From contig CALUZV010000012.1 in the NCBI GenBank assembly GCA_944325345.1, positions 1-64,000 of the forward strand: a stretch of DNA of 64,000 bases, read 5' to 3'. The notes beneath the pieces are model-generated. The model made no database searches. It saw only the letters and a program-made list of their open reading frames with translations, and was not told where the DNA came from. Below, in pieces: positions 45,519-54,693 of the stretch. Both the position numbers and the translations under genes were made by a program. How positions within the stretch are numbered: the stretch's first letter is position 1; the number at the start of each line of letters is the position of its first letter. Origin of the DNA: an uncultured Parabacteroides sp. Its GTDB lineage: Bacteria; Bacteroidota; Bacteroidia; Bacteroidales; Tannerellaceae.

Positions 45519-46436
45519 ATGGAAAAGATATGTGGACTCATTGACGCGCCATTTACGCCGTTCGACAAGAACGGGGAAGTGAACCTCGAACCGCTGGGCA
45601 TCTACGCTGCGATGCTCGCGAAAAACGGTTTGAAGGGAGTGTTTATCAACGGCTCGTCCGGCGAAGGCTATATGCTGACCGACGAGGAACGGATGCAGCT
45701 GGCCGAAAAATGGATGGAGGTAGCTCCTGCCGGTTTCAAAGTGATTGTCCACGTGGGCAGTTGCTGTCTGAAGTCGAGTAGGAAGCTGGCGGAACATGCG
45801 GCGTCGATAGGCGCTTGGGGGATTGGCTCGATGGCACCGCCGTTCCCGAAAATCGGGCGGATTGAAGAGCTGGTGAAATATTGCGAGACGATAGCGGGCG
45901 GGGCGCCGGAGCTGCCGTTCTATTACTATCATATCCCGGCGTTCAACGGCGCTTACTTGCCGATGATCGAGTTGCTGAAGGCAGTCGATGGGCGGATACC
46001 GAATTTCGCCGGTATTAAATATACGTTTGAAAGCCTCTACGAGTATAACCAATGCCGGCTCTACGGCGGCGGCAAGTACGATATGCTGCACGGGCAAGAC
46101 GAGACGATTCTTCCCTGCCTCGCGATGGGCGGAGCACAAGGGGGCATCGGCGGCACGACGAACTACAACGGCGTGAACCTCGTCGGCATCCTCGAGGCGT
46201 GGAAGGCGGGCGACTTGGAGAAGGCTCGCGAGCTGCAGAACTTCTCGCAGGAAGTCATCAACGTGATTTGCCACTACCGGGGCAACATCGTCGCCGGGAA
46301 ACGCATCATGAAACTCATCGGGCTGGACTTGGGACCGAACCGGGTGCCTTTCCAGAATATGACCGACGAAGAGGAAGCACGGATGAAGCAAGAACTGGAA
46401 GCCATCCACTTCTTCGAGCGTTGCAATAAGTTTTAA
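45519..46436 (+). CDS. nanA: N-acetylneuraminate lyase
   Basis: 305 residues of the DHDPS-like TIM-barrel family. GSSGEG at 45-50 binds the pyruvate carboxylate, Tyr137 (FYYYH) and Lys167 (FAGIKYTF) are the catalytic pair, and GGAQGGIGGTTNY follows. It splits Neu5Ac into ManNAc and pyruvate in the cytoplasm. It is the first gene of the nan operon, 23 bases before the epimerase. Confidence 0.94.
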   Translation: MEKICGLIDAPFTPFDKNGEVNLEPLGIYAAMLAKNGLKGVFINGSSGEGYMLTDEERMQLAEKWMEVAPAGFKVIVHVGSCCLKSSRKLAEHAASIGAWGIGSMAPPFPKIGRIEELVKYCETIAGGAPELPFYYYHIPAFNGAYLPMIELLKAVDGRIPNFAGIKYTFESLYEYNQCRLYGGGKYDMLHGQDETILPCLAMGGAQGGIGGTTNYNGVNLVGILEAWKAGDLEKARELQNFSQEVINVICHYRGNIVAGKRIMKLIGLDLGPNRVPFQNMTDEEEARMKQELEAIHFFERCNKF

Positions 46437-46459
46437 TCCCTGAAACGAAAGGAACGAAC

Positions 46460-47653
46460 ATGAGTATCCAATCCATAACGACGTCTCCCTACGCAAAGAC
46501 ATACTTGGCGTATTGGGAAGCCTCCTACAAAGAGGATTTGACGCACGACATCATGCCCTTCTGGCTCGAGCACGGGCTGGACCGGGAACACGGCGGAGTC
46601 TATACCTGCGTGGACCGGGCGGGCAAACTGATAGACCCGACCAAGTCGGTGTGGTTCCAGGGACGCTTTGCGTTCACTTGCTGCTTTGCCTACAACCACG
46701 TGGAGAAGAATCCGGCGTGGCTCGAGGCGGCGAAACGGACACTCGACTTTATCGAGGCGCATTGCTTCGACAGCGACGGGCGTATGTACTTCGAAGTCAT
46801 GGCCGACGGTACCCCGCTCCGCAAGCGGCGGTATGTCTTCAGCGAAAGCTTCGCGGCGATAGCGATGGCGGAGTATGCGAAGGCGACAGGCGACCAGGAA
46901 TATGCGCGGAAAGCCTTGGCGCTGTTCAAGGATATGCGCCGCTTCCTCTCGACGCCGGGCATCTTGGAGCCGAAGTATCTGCCGGCGTTCCAGGCGCAGG
47001 GGCATTCGATTACGATGATTATGGTGAATGTCGCTTCTTGCGTCAAGCAGGTGGCCGACGACCCGGAACTGGACCGGCAAATCGACGAATCCGTCTTCGC
47101 GCTGAAGAATTACTTCATGCATCCCGAATTTAAAGCCTTGCTCGAGACGGTCGGACCGAAAGGCGAGTTCATCGACACCGGCGCAGGGCGGACAATCAAT
47201 CCGGGGCACTGCATCGAGACCTCGTGGTTCCTCTTCGACGTGGCACGGGCTCGGGGCGACCGCGAACTGCTCGAGATGGCGTTGGAAATCCTCGACTGGT
47301 CGTGGGACTGGGGCTGGGACAAGGAATATGGCGGAATCATCAACTTCCGCGATTGCCGGAACTTCCCCCAGCAAGACTATTCGCAAGACATGAAATTCTG
47401 GTGGCCGCAGACCGAAGCAATCATCGCGACGCTCTATGCCTACAAGCTGACGGGCGACGAGAAGTACCTGCAACGGCATCGGCAGATAAGTGAGTGGACC
47501 TACGCCCATTTCCCCGACAGGGAATACGGCGAGTGGTTCGGATATCTCCATCGTGATGGCTCGGTGGCACAACCGGCCAAGGGGAACCTCTTCAAAGGGC
47601 CGTTCCATATCCCACGGATGATGACAAAGGCATACAGTCTGTGCAGAGAATAA
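46460..47653 (+). CDS. nanE: AGE-family N-acylglucosamine 2-epimerase
   Basis: 397 residues of an (alpha/alpha)6 barrel: FWLEHGLDREHGGVYTCVDRAGK, SVWFQGRFAFTCCFAYN, RRYVFSESFAAIAMAEYAKA and KFWWPQTEAIIATLYAYKLTGDE. It interconverts ManNAc and GlcNAc without phosphorylation, so this organism follows the Bacteroides-type route to GlcNAc rather than the E. coli NanK/NanE route. The symbol follows Tannerella usage; the protein is unrelated to E. coli NanE. Confidence 0.9.
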   Translation: MSIQSITTSPYAKTYLAYWEASYKEDLTHDIMPFWLEHGLDREHGGVYTCVDRAGKLIDPTKSVWFQGRFAFTCCFAYNHVEKNPAWLEAAKRTLDFIEAHCFDSDGRMYFEVMADGTPLRKRRYVFSESFAAIAMAEYAKATGDQEYARKALALFKDMRRFLSTPGILEPKYLPAFQAQGHSITMIMVNVASCVKQVADDPELDRQIDESVFALKNYFMHPEFKALLETVGPKGEFIDTGAGRTINPGHCIETSWFLFDVARARGDRELLEMALEILDWSWDWGWDKEYGGIINFRDCRNFPQQDYSQDMKFWWPQTEAIIATLYAYKLTGDEKYLQRHRQISEWTYAHFPDREYGEWFGYLHRDGSVAQPAKGNLFKGPFHIPRMMTKAYSLCRE

Positions 47654-47675
47654 ACATTTATTAGAAAAGCCGGCG

Positions 47676-47724
47676 GAGACGGCAAGGCTTGTCCCTACTT
47701 GTCGTCTCGCCGGAAAACATTGTT
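47676..47724. repeat. Hairpin between the epimerase and nanT genes
   Basis: CCGGCGGAGACG and CGTCTCGCCGG form a stem with one bulge around a 21-base loop. It is not followed by T residues, so it is more likely an mRNA processing or stability element than a terminator. Confidence 0.5.
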
Positions 47725-47750
47725 ACCTGAATAGCGAAAACAATATCGAG

Positions 47751-48986
47751 ATGAAAAACTCAAGTAAGATATATCCTTGGATAGTCGTCGGGCTACTCTG
47801 GGGAGTGGCGTTGCTCAACTACATGGACCGCCAGATGTTGAGCACGATGAAAGAAGCGATGCAGATAGACATCGCCGAATTGCAGTCGGCAACCAACTTC
47901 GGGCATCTGATGGCAGTATTCCTTTGGATTTACGGCTTGATGAGTCCCATCTCAGGCATCATCGCCGACCGCTTGAACCGGAAATGGCTCATCGTCGGAA
48001 GCCTCTTTGTTTGGTCTTCTGTAACCTACCTGATGGGCATAGCCACCACGTTTGATCAAGTCTTTTGGCTCCGCGCCTTGATGGGCGTCAGCGAAGCCTT
48101 GTACATACCCGCCGGATTGTCGCTGATAGCGGATTACCATACGGGGAAGTCCCGCTCGCTTGCTGTCGGCATCCACATGACAGGTCTCTATACGGGACAG
48201 GCCATCGGAGGATTCGGGGCGACGGTAGCGGCTGCGTTTTCTTGGCACACGACGTTCCATTGGTTTGGCATCATCGGCGTAGTTTATGCCCTTATCCTGA
48301 TGGTTTTCCTTCGCGATAAAAAGACGGTGGCAGAACAACCGGCGGCGGCAGTGGCTGCACAACCGAAAGACAGTGTGCTGGCGAGTTTGAAAGCCTTGTT
48401 CTCGAATGTAGCCTTCTGGGTTATCTTGCTCTACTTCGCGGCACCGAGCCTCCCGGGATGGGCGACGAAGAACTGGCTGCCCACGCTGTTTGCCGAGAAC
48501 TTGGGCTTGCCGATGGCGCAGGCAGGGCCGATGTCCACGATTACAATAGCGGTATCCTCTTTCTTGGGTGTATTGATAGGCGGCACGCTTTCCGACAAGT
48601 GGGTACAGAAGAACCTGCGGGGAAGAGTCTATACGGGAGCTATTGGCTTGGGACTGACGATACCTTCGCTGTTATTACTGGGATTCGGGCATACGATATT
48701 CGCCGTCATCGGAGCCGGGCTGTTGTTCGGTATCGGCTACGGGATGTTCGATGCGAATAATATGCCGATACTCTGCCAGTTTGTTTCGGCACGGCAGCGA
48801 GCTACGGCGTACGGTGTGATGAATATGGTGGGCGTGTTCTCCGGAGCGTTCATCACGAATCTCTTGGGAGTATGGAGCGACGGGGGAAATCTGGGATTAG
48901 GCTTTGCGCTCTTGGCTATCGTGGTAGCTGTCGCCTTGGCTGCACAACTCTACTTCCTGCGTCCGAAGACGGACAATATGAATTGA
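47751..48986 (+). CDS. nanT: MFS sialic acid transporter
   Basis: 411 residues with twelve membrane helices. The N-terminal GVALLNYMDRQMLSTM matches the MFS anion:cation symporter pattern, and ADRLNRKWLIVG is the loop 2-3 signature. It lies within the nan operon and corresponds to the inner-membrane Neu5Ac permease of the Tannerella and Bacteroides loci. Specificity is inferred from context. Confidence 0.88.
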   Translation: MKNSSKIYPWIVVGLLWGVALLNYMDRQMLSTMKEAMQIDIAELQSATNFGHLMAVFLWIYGLMSPISGIIADRLNRKWLIVGSLFVWSSVTYLMGIATTFDQVFWLRALMGVSEALYIPAGLSLIADYHTGKSRSLAVGIHMTGLYTGQAIGGFGATVAAAFSWHTTFHWFGIIGVVYALILMVFLRDKKTVAEQPAAAVAAQPKDSVLASLKALFSNVAFWVILLYFAAPSLPGWATKNWLPTLFAENLGLPMAQAGPMSTITIAVSSFLGVLIGGTLSDKWVQKNLRGRVYTGAIGLGLTIPSLLLLGFGHTIFAVIGAGLLFGIGYGMFDANNMPILCQFVSARQRATAYGVMNMVGVFSGAFITNLLGVWSDGGNLGLGFALLAIVVAVALAAQLYFLRPKTDNMN

Positions 48987-49021
48987 ACGAATAATTGACG
49001 ACTGATAATAATAATAGGAAT

Positions 49022-49474
49022 ATGATAGTATCCAGCTTATACCATAGCAATCGTATCGAACCGCTTCATCCGCTGTTCAAGAAGCTCTTCGATTACGTGA
49101 AGACACACGATTTGTTGCATACGGAATGCGGCCGTATCGAAATCGACGGCGACCGCCTTTATATTAATAATGTAAATCCGGCCTGCGTCCCGGCTTCGGA
49201 GCAAGTCCTGGAGGTTCACCGCGATTATATCGACATCCACATCCTGTTGGAAGGCGAAGAAACCATCGGCTGGAAACCGCTGGAAGCCCTGACGGATGAG
49301 CGCCAGGCGTACGATGCCGAGGGAGACTGCGCCCTCTATAACGACAAGCCGACGGCCTACGTCAGCCTGCAGCCCGGCGAGTTCCTCGTGGCTTGGCCGG
49401 AAGACCCGCACGCTCCGGTCATCGGGACGGGAAAGATTCGGAAATTGATAGCGAAAGTAAAAGTAGAAGTATAA
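49022..49474 (+). CDS. nanQ: YhcH/YjgK/YiaL-family protein (NanQ)
   Basis: 150 residues of a cupin-like beta-fold. HTECGRIEIDGDRLYINN, VLEVHRDYIDIHILLEGEETIGW and FLVAWPEDPHAPVIGTGKIRKLIAKVKV are typical. In E. coli the family aids use of sialic acid, probably by anomerising it in the cytoplasm. The ATG at 49022 is chosen over the TTG at 48995. It sits 35 bases after nanT. Confidence 0.88.
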   Translation: MIVSSLYHSNRIEPLHPLFKKLFDYVKTHDLLHTECGRIEIDGDRLYINNVNPACVPASEQVLEVHRDYIDIHILLEGEETIGWKPLEALTDERQAYDAEGDCALYNDKPTAYVSLQPGEFLVAWPEDPHAPVIGTGKIRKLIAKVKVEV

Positions 49475-49496
49475 CGTCAAATCTAAATAGATACAC

Positions 49497-51125
49497 ATGA
49501 AAAAGATATTATTTGCCCTCGGGCTCATGGCTTCTGTCTTCTCGGCCGAAGCTGCGGATACGATATTCGTGAAGCAACCGCAAGTCCCCATCTTGCTCGA
49601 ACGACACGACAATGTCTTGCTCCAGTTGCGCCTCGAAGCGACGGAGAGCCAGACGTTGGACGAAGTAACGGTTTCCCTTGGCGAATCCGTTCAGTTGGAC
49701 AATATCAAAGCATTGAAACTCTATTATTCCGGGACAGAGGCACGGCAAGACCGCAGTGTTTACCGCTTTGCCCCCGTGAAATACATCTCCAGCAATACGC
49801 CGGGTGCGACGTTGGAAGCTAATCCCAGCTATTCCATCCGCAAAGCTGAGGTTCGCCCGACCAGCAACACCATTACGCTCGCCGGCAACCAGAAGCTCTT
49901 CCCCGGACTGAACTTCTTCTGGGTAAGTGTCGAGATGGATGCCTCGGCTTCCTTGGCTACTACTTTGACGGCCGACGTTGCTTCGGTGAAAGTCGATGGC
50001 AAGTCGGCTCCGGTCAAGACAGTATCTGACCCCGAGATGGTTCGGCGCATGGGAGTGGGTGTCCGTCATGCAGGCGATGATGGCGTGGCAGCCTATCGCA
50101 TCCCGGGCTTGGTTACGACAAATAACGGCACGCTCCTCGGCGTCTATGACGTACGCCACAACAGCAGTGTCGATTTACAAGAATACATTGAAATCGGTTT
50201 GAGCCGAAGCACCGACGGAGGGAAAACATGGGAAAAGATGCGTATCCCCCTCTCTTTCGGTGAGTATGGCGGATTACCAGCGGCACAAAACGGCGTAGGC
50301 GACCCCTCTATTTTGGTTGATACGAAGACAAATACAGCCTACGTCGTTGCCGCTTGGACGCACGGTATGGGTAATCAGCGCGCTTGGTGGAGTTCGTTCC
50401 CCGGCATGACCGTCGATAGGACTGCCCAGCTCGTACTGGCAAAGAGCACGGACGACGGGCAGACATGGTCGGCTCCTATCAACATTACCGACCAAGTGAA
50501 GAAGCCGGAGTGGTTCTTCCTGCTCCAGGGACCGGGCCGAGGCATCTCGATGTCCGACGGAACGCTGGTCTTCCCTATCCAATATATCGATGAGACACGT
50601 ATCCCCAACGCCGGTGTCATGTATAGCAAAGACGGCGGGGAGACATGGACGATACACAACCATGCACGGACGAACACGACCGAGGCACAGGTTGTCGAGT
50701 TGGAGCCGGGTACGCTCATGCTCAATATGCGGGACAACCGCGGAGGCAGCCGAGCTATCTCTACGACGACAGACCTCGGACAAACCTGGAAGGAGCACGA
50801 ATCCTCGCGTACGGCGCTCATCGAGCCGGTCTGCATGGCAAGCCTCATCAGTGTCAAGGCGGCGGACAACGTCTTAGGAAAGGATATCCTGATATTCTCG
50901 AATCCGCATTCTACCCGCCACCGCAAGGACATGACTATCAAGGTTAGCTTCGACGGAGGAAATACCTGGTCGCCGGAACATCAGCTCCTCCTCGACGAGG
51001 AAGAAGGCTGGGGCTATTCCTGTCTGACGATGATAGACCGCGAGCACGTTGGCATCCTCTACGAAAGCAGTGTGGCGCACATGACGTTCCAAAGTATCCC
51101 ATTAAAAGATATTGTGAAGGAGTAA
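49497..51125 (+). CDS. nanH: Exported exo-alpha-sialidase
   Basis: 542 residues with a signal peptide (to about 20, SAEAA). An N-terminal beta-sandwich of about 160 residues, as in Bacteroidales sialidases, precedes the six-bladed propeller. The YRIP motif is at 200-203, and five Asp boxes lie at 238-245, 317-324, 377-384, 424-431 and 484-491. Late Tyr507 (GYSCL) is the likely nucleophile. It releases terminal sialic acid from host glycans and starts 22 bases after nanQ, linking the cytoplasmic and surface parts of the locus. Confidence 0.94.
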   Translation: MKKILFALGLMASVFSAEAADTIFVKQPQVPILLERHDNVLLQLRLEATESQTLDEVTVSLGESVQLDNIKALKLYYSGTEARQDRSVYRFAPVKYISSNTPGATLEANPSYSIRKAEVRPTSNTITLAGNQKLFPGLNFFWVSVEMDASASLATTLTADVASVKVDGKSAPVKTVSDPEMVRRMGVGVRHAGDDGVAAYRIPGLVTTNNGTLLGVYDVRHNSSVDLQEYIEIGLSRSTDGGKTWEKMRIPLSFGEYGGLPAAQNGVGDPSILVDTKTNTAYVVAAWTHGMGNQRAWWSSFPGMTVDRTAQLVLAKSTDDGQTWSAPINITDQVKKPEWFFLLQGPGRGISMSDGTLVFPIQYIDETRIPNAGVMYSKDGGETWTIHNHARTNTTEAQVVELEPGTLMLNMRDNRGGSRAISTTTDLGQTWKEHESSRTALIEPVCMASLISVKAADNVLGKDILIFSNPHSTRHRKDMTIKVSFDGGNTWSPEHQLLLDEEEGWGYSCLTMIDREHVGILYESSVAHMTFQSIPLKDIVKE

Positions 51126-51176
51126 ATAATTCATTAGGACAGCTGATAAAGTTAATTAGGTCTTGACATAATCTAT

Positions 51177-51258
51177 AAACGACAGTGTCGTTTGTAGAAA
51201 CAGCACTGTCGTTTGTACAGACAACTGTGCCGTTTGTAAAAACGACAGTGTGGTTTGA
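51177..51258. repeat. Four-unit palindromic array, 21-base pitch, ahead of susC
   Basis: The CGTTT or GGTTT element recurs at 51189, 51210, 51231 and 51252, exactly 21 bases apart. The first unit is the perfect 17-base dyad AAACGACAGTGTCGTTT; others are variants (CAGCACTGTCG, CAACTGTGCCG). It lies in the 193-base gap between the sialidase and susC genes and could influence mRNA balance or susC expression. Confidence 0.85.
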
Positions 51259-51318
51259 AGTTTATATAGTGATGTAAGAAAATAAATGCCTAAATCTATA
51301 AATTAAAATCTCAAGGGT

Positions 51319-54300
51319 ATGATAAATTATTGTAAGATTGGTTTGATCCTGCTATTCGGAGGTGGTCCCGTGGCGTTTGCAGAGACGTTGCCGGAAGTAT
51401 CCCGGATGGATGCGTTGCAACAGAGCGATGCGTGTACAGGAGTTGTTAAGGATGCGCTGGGGGAATCCGTTATCGGTGCATCGGTCATTGTAAAAGGGAC
51501 CACAAACGGGTCAATTACCGACCTTGATGGTAACTTCACTATTATGGGCGTAAAGAAAGGGGATATTATCCAGATTTCTTACGTAGGATATGTTACACAG
51601 GAAATTGTTTGGGACGGTTCGCCGCTCAACGTCATCTTGAAGGAAGATACGCAAACTTTGGACGAAGTAGTCGTAACCGGTTATGGTGGCCAGCAGAAGC
51701 GTGCGACATTGACGACGGCTATCTCAAAGATGGACGACAGTGTTTTGGAGAACGCAGCTATCAGTAATGCCGGTCAAGCTTTGCAGGGTACGGTAACTGG
51801 TTTGCGCGTTATCAATACGACAGGTCAGCCGGGTAGTAATCCGGATATTACCTTGCGTGGTGGTGCGACGATTACGGGAACGAGCAGCAATGCCTTGGTT
51901 GTAGTCGATGGTATCATCCGCGAGAGCCTTTCAGACATCAACCCTGCCGACATCGAGTCTATCCAAGTCTTGAAGGATGCGGCTTCGACGGCTATCTACG
52001 GTGCACGTGCCAACGGCGGTGTTATCTTGGTAGAAACGAAGAGCGGTAAGGAAGGTAAGGCTACGGTAAGCTATAAGTTCAAGATGGGTGTGAACTTCGC
52101 CCGCTACGGATACGATTTCTTGAACGCACGGGATTATTTGTACTACAACCGTTTGGGATATAAGCGTTATACAAACAATGTGCCCTCTGCCGGAAGCGTG
52201 GATACACAGACTGGTTACGGTACGCAGAATGATTTGATTGACGTTCGTTATGCCGACGATGGCGGTTCTTATCCGGCAAGCGAAGGCTGGCAGACGATGG
52301 CCGACCCGTATTATGAAGGTCGTACTTTGGCTTTCCGCGATTACAGCGGTTTGCTGAATGATGCCGTATTCGCCAATACTGCTATGACGCAAGATCATTA
52401 TGTAAATATCACCGGCGGTAACGACAAAGGTACATACGTAGCCAGCTTGGGTTACTACGATGAAAATGGTCAGGTACGCGGGACAGGCTACCAGCGTTTC
52501 ACCGGTTCATTCAATGGGTCATATAAAGTTCTTCCGTTCTTGAATGTCCGCACGGGAGCTACCTATACGTGGTCCACGCAGCCCGACTTGTGGATTGGTG
52601 CTTATGAATTGTTCTATCGTACTCGTTCACAACGTCCGACATGGAATCCGTATTTGGAAGATGGCTCTCCGGCATCTGGTTGGGGAACTGGCGACGGTAA
52701 TCCGGAATACTACCGCGAGAAGCTGACGCGCGAGAACTCAACCCGCAAGGCTACTTACAATATGGCCTTCGACTTGGACATCATTCCGGATAAGTTGTCG
52801 TTCACAGGTTCTGCATCGCTCTATCATCTCGATTACTCGCAAGAAACATTCAATAAGTCGTATCAGTTGCAAACTTCAACGACACCGACTAATACACGCG
52901 ATGCTTCGGCTGAGGTAGAACGTCGTACGCAAATCCAAGCCAGCGGTGTGTTCAACTATCACGATACGTTTAAGGATGATCATAACTTGGATGTGATGGT
53001 CGGTACGGAGTATTTCGATTATAGCGACTTCGTATTCTCGGCACAGACTCAGAATTCCCCGACCGATGATATTCCGACATTGAATGCCGGTGCTACACGC
53101 ACATCGACTTATTCTTATAAGGATGATTATCGTATCGCTTCCGTCTTCGGTCGTGTGAACTACAACTATAAGATGAAGTATCTGGTGTCGGTAGTTGCCC
53201 GTTACGATGGTATCTCTCGCTTGAAAGATAATCGTTGGGGATTCTTCCCTGGTGTATCTGTAGGATGGAATCTTACTGAAGAAGATTTCTGGAAAGATGC
53301 CGATATCCAATGGATTTCCAATATTAAACCTCGTTTGAGTTATGGTGTGAATGGTAATGTAAATAGTATTGGTAACTTTGAAGTTTATGGTATCTATCAA
53401 CAATTGGGTGGTGATAATCCTTATAATTATAATGGACAGACGGGATATTATAATTCTTCATTGGTGAACACGGGTTTGCGTTGGGAACAGAGCCGCTCGT
53501 TCGAGGCTGGTTTGGACCTTGGCTTTTTCAACAACCGATTAAGCTTTATCCTTGATTACTACAATCGTACTACCGATGATTTGCTGACGAACGTAAATCT
53601 TCCTGCTTATACTGGTTTCTCTACGATGCGTACGAATCTTGGTCGCTTACGTAACTCTGGTTTTGAGATGGAAGTACGTGCCAATATCATTTCTCAGAAA
53701 GATTGGAACTGGGAGGTTACAGCTAACTTGACATCCGTATCCAATAAGATTCTGGAATTGCCGCAGAGCGATAAACCGTTCAACCAGATTGATGGTTACG
53801 AAGTAGCTGCCGGCGTAGTGGATGCCAATGGCGAAACACCGACGAAATGGATTGGTGGTTATCGCGAAGGTGGTAAGATTGGTGATATGGTTGCCTACAA
53901 GCAGAATCATATCTTCCGCGATTGGGACGACGTAAAAGCACATGCCAACAATCGTATTGACGACGTGGCTAACTTGTATGGCCCGGGCATGGCAGACAAA
54001 ATCAATCCGAATACTGGTGTTACTTATAAGGAATCAAGTGGTTGGAAGCCTATCGAACCGGGTGATGTATGCTGGGAAGATGTTAATCAGGACGGTATCA
54101 TCAATAGCTTGGATAGAATGGTTGTCGGTAATTTGTTCCCGACTGTAACCGGTGGTTTCTCTACGACGTTGTCTTATAAGAACTGGTCGCTCTATGCACG
54201 TTTTGACTACGCTCTTGGGCATACGATCTACAACGACTTGAAAGCTCGTTCGTTGGGACAGTATCAAGGTCAGTTCAATATCATCGATAAGGTTCACGAC

Positions 54301-54675
54301 ATGTGGAGCGAAACCAATGTTGATTCCGACCTTCCGGTCTTCACGTATGCGGATCAGTTGAATAAACGTAATATTACGCGTTCGAATAATGGTAATACAG
54401 CAGTCGATAACAACAGTTCTCGCTTCTACGAAAAGGGTGATTACCTTTCTTTGCGTGAAATTACGTTGACTTACACGTTGCCGCAGAACGTCATCAGCAA
54501 GATTGGTATGCAGAACGCTTCTGTCTATGTAACAGGTCAGAACTTGTTCTACATCACTGGTTACGATGGCGTATCTCCTGAACCGGCCGTATCGACGGTT
54601 TATGGTCGTGGTATTGATAACGGTCGTTATCCTACGCCGCGTACACTCTTATTCGGTTTATCTGTAACATTCTAA
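51319..54675 (+). CDS. nanO: SusC/RagA-family TonB-linked outer-membrane transporter (NanO-like)
   Basis: 1118 residues. A signal peptide (to about AFA, 21) is followed by a carboxypeptidase-regulatory-like domain (40-110), the TonB box DEVVVTGYG (115-123), a plug with NALVVVDGIIRES and AASTAIYGARANGGVILVETK, and a 22-strand barrel ending LLFGLSVTF. In Tannerella the equivalent, NanO, imports free sialic acid. Codons end in T/A much more than in neighbouring genes (GGT, CGT), suggesting high expression or a different history. Confidence 0.9.
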   Translation: MINYCKIGLILLFGGGPVAFAETLPEVSRMDALQQSDACTGVVKDALGESVIGASVIVKGTTNGSITDLDGNFTIMGVKKGDIIQISYVGYVTQEIVWDGSPLNVILKEDTQTLDEVVVTGYGGQQKRATLTTAISKMDDSVLENAAISNAGQALQGTVTGLRVINTTGQPGSNPDITLRGGATITGTSSNALVVVDGIIRESLSDINPADIESIQVLKDAASTAIYGARANGGVILVETKSGKEGKATVSYKFKMGVNFARYGYDFLNARDYLYYNRLGYKRYTNNVPSAGSVDTQTGYGTQNDLIDVRYADDGGSYPASEGWQTMADPYYEGRTLAFRDYSGLLNDAVFANTAMTQDHYVNITGGNDKGTYVASLGYYDENGQVRGTGYQRFTGSFNGSYKVLPFLNVRTGATYTWSTQPDLWIGAYELFYRTRSQRPTWNPYLEDGSPASGWGTGDGNPEYYREKLTRENSTRKATYNMAFDLDIIPDKLSFTGSASLYHLDYSQETFNKSYQLQTSTTPTNTRDASAEVERRTQIQASGVFNYHDTFKDDHNLDVMVGTEYFDYSDFVFSAQTQNSPTDDIPTLNAGATRTSTYSYKDDYRIASVFGRVNYNYKMKYLVSVVARYDGISRLKDNRWGFFPGVSVGWNLTEEDFWKDADIQWISNIKPRLSYGVNGNVNSIGNFEVYGIYQQLGGDNPYNYNGQTGYYNSSLVNTGLRWEQSRSFEAGLDLGFFNNRLSFILDYYNRTTDDLLTNVNLPAYTGFSTMRTNLGRLRNSGFEMEVRANIISQKDWNWEVTANLTSVSNKILELPQSDKPFNQIDGYEVAAGVVDANGETPTKWIGGYREGGKIGDMVAYKQNHIFRDWDDVKAHANNRIDDVANLYGPGMADKINPNTGVTYKESSGWKPIEPGDVCWEDVNQDGIINSLDRMVVGNLFPTVTGGFSTTLSYKNWSLYARFDYALGHTIYNDLKARSLGQYQGQFNIIDKVHDMWSETNVDSDLPVFTYADQLNKRNITRSNNGNTAVDNNSSRFYEKGDYLSLREITLTYTLPQNVISKIGMQNASVYVTGQNLFYITGYDGVSPEPAVSTVYGRGIDNGRYPTPRTLLFGLSVTF

Positions 54676-54693
54676 AAAAACAACAAATAGGTT

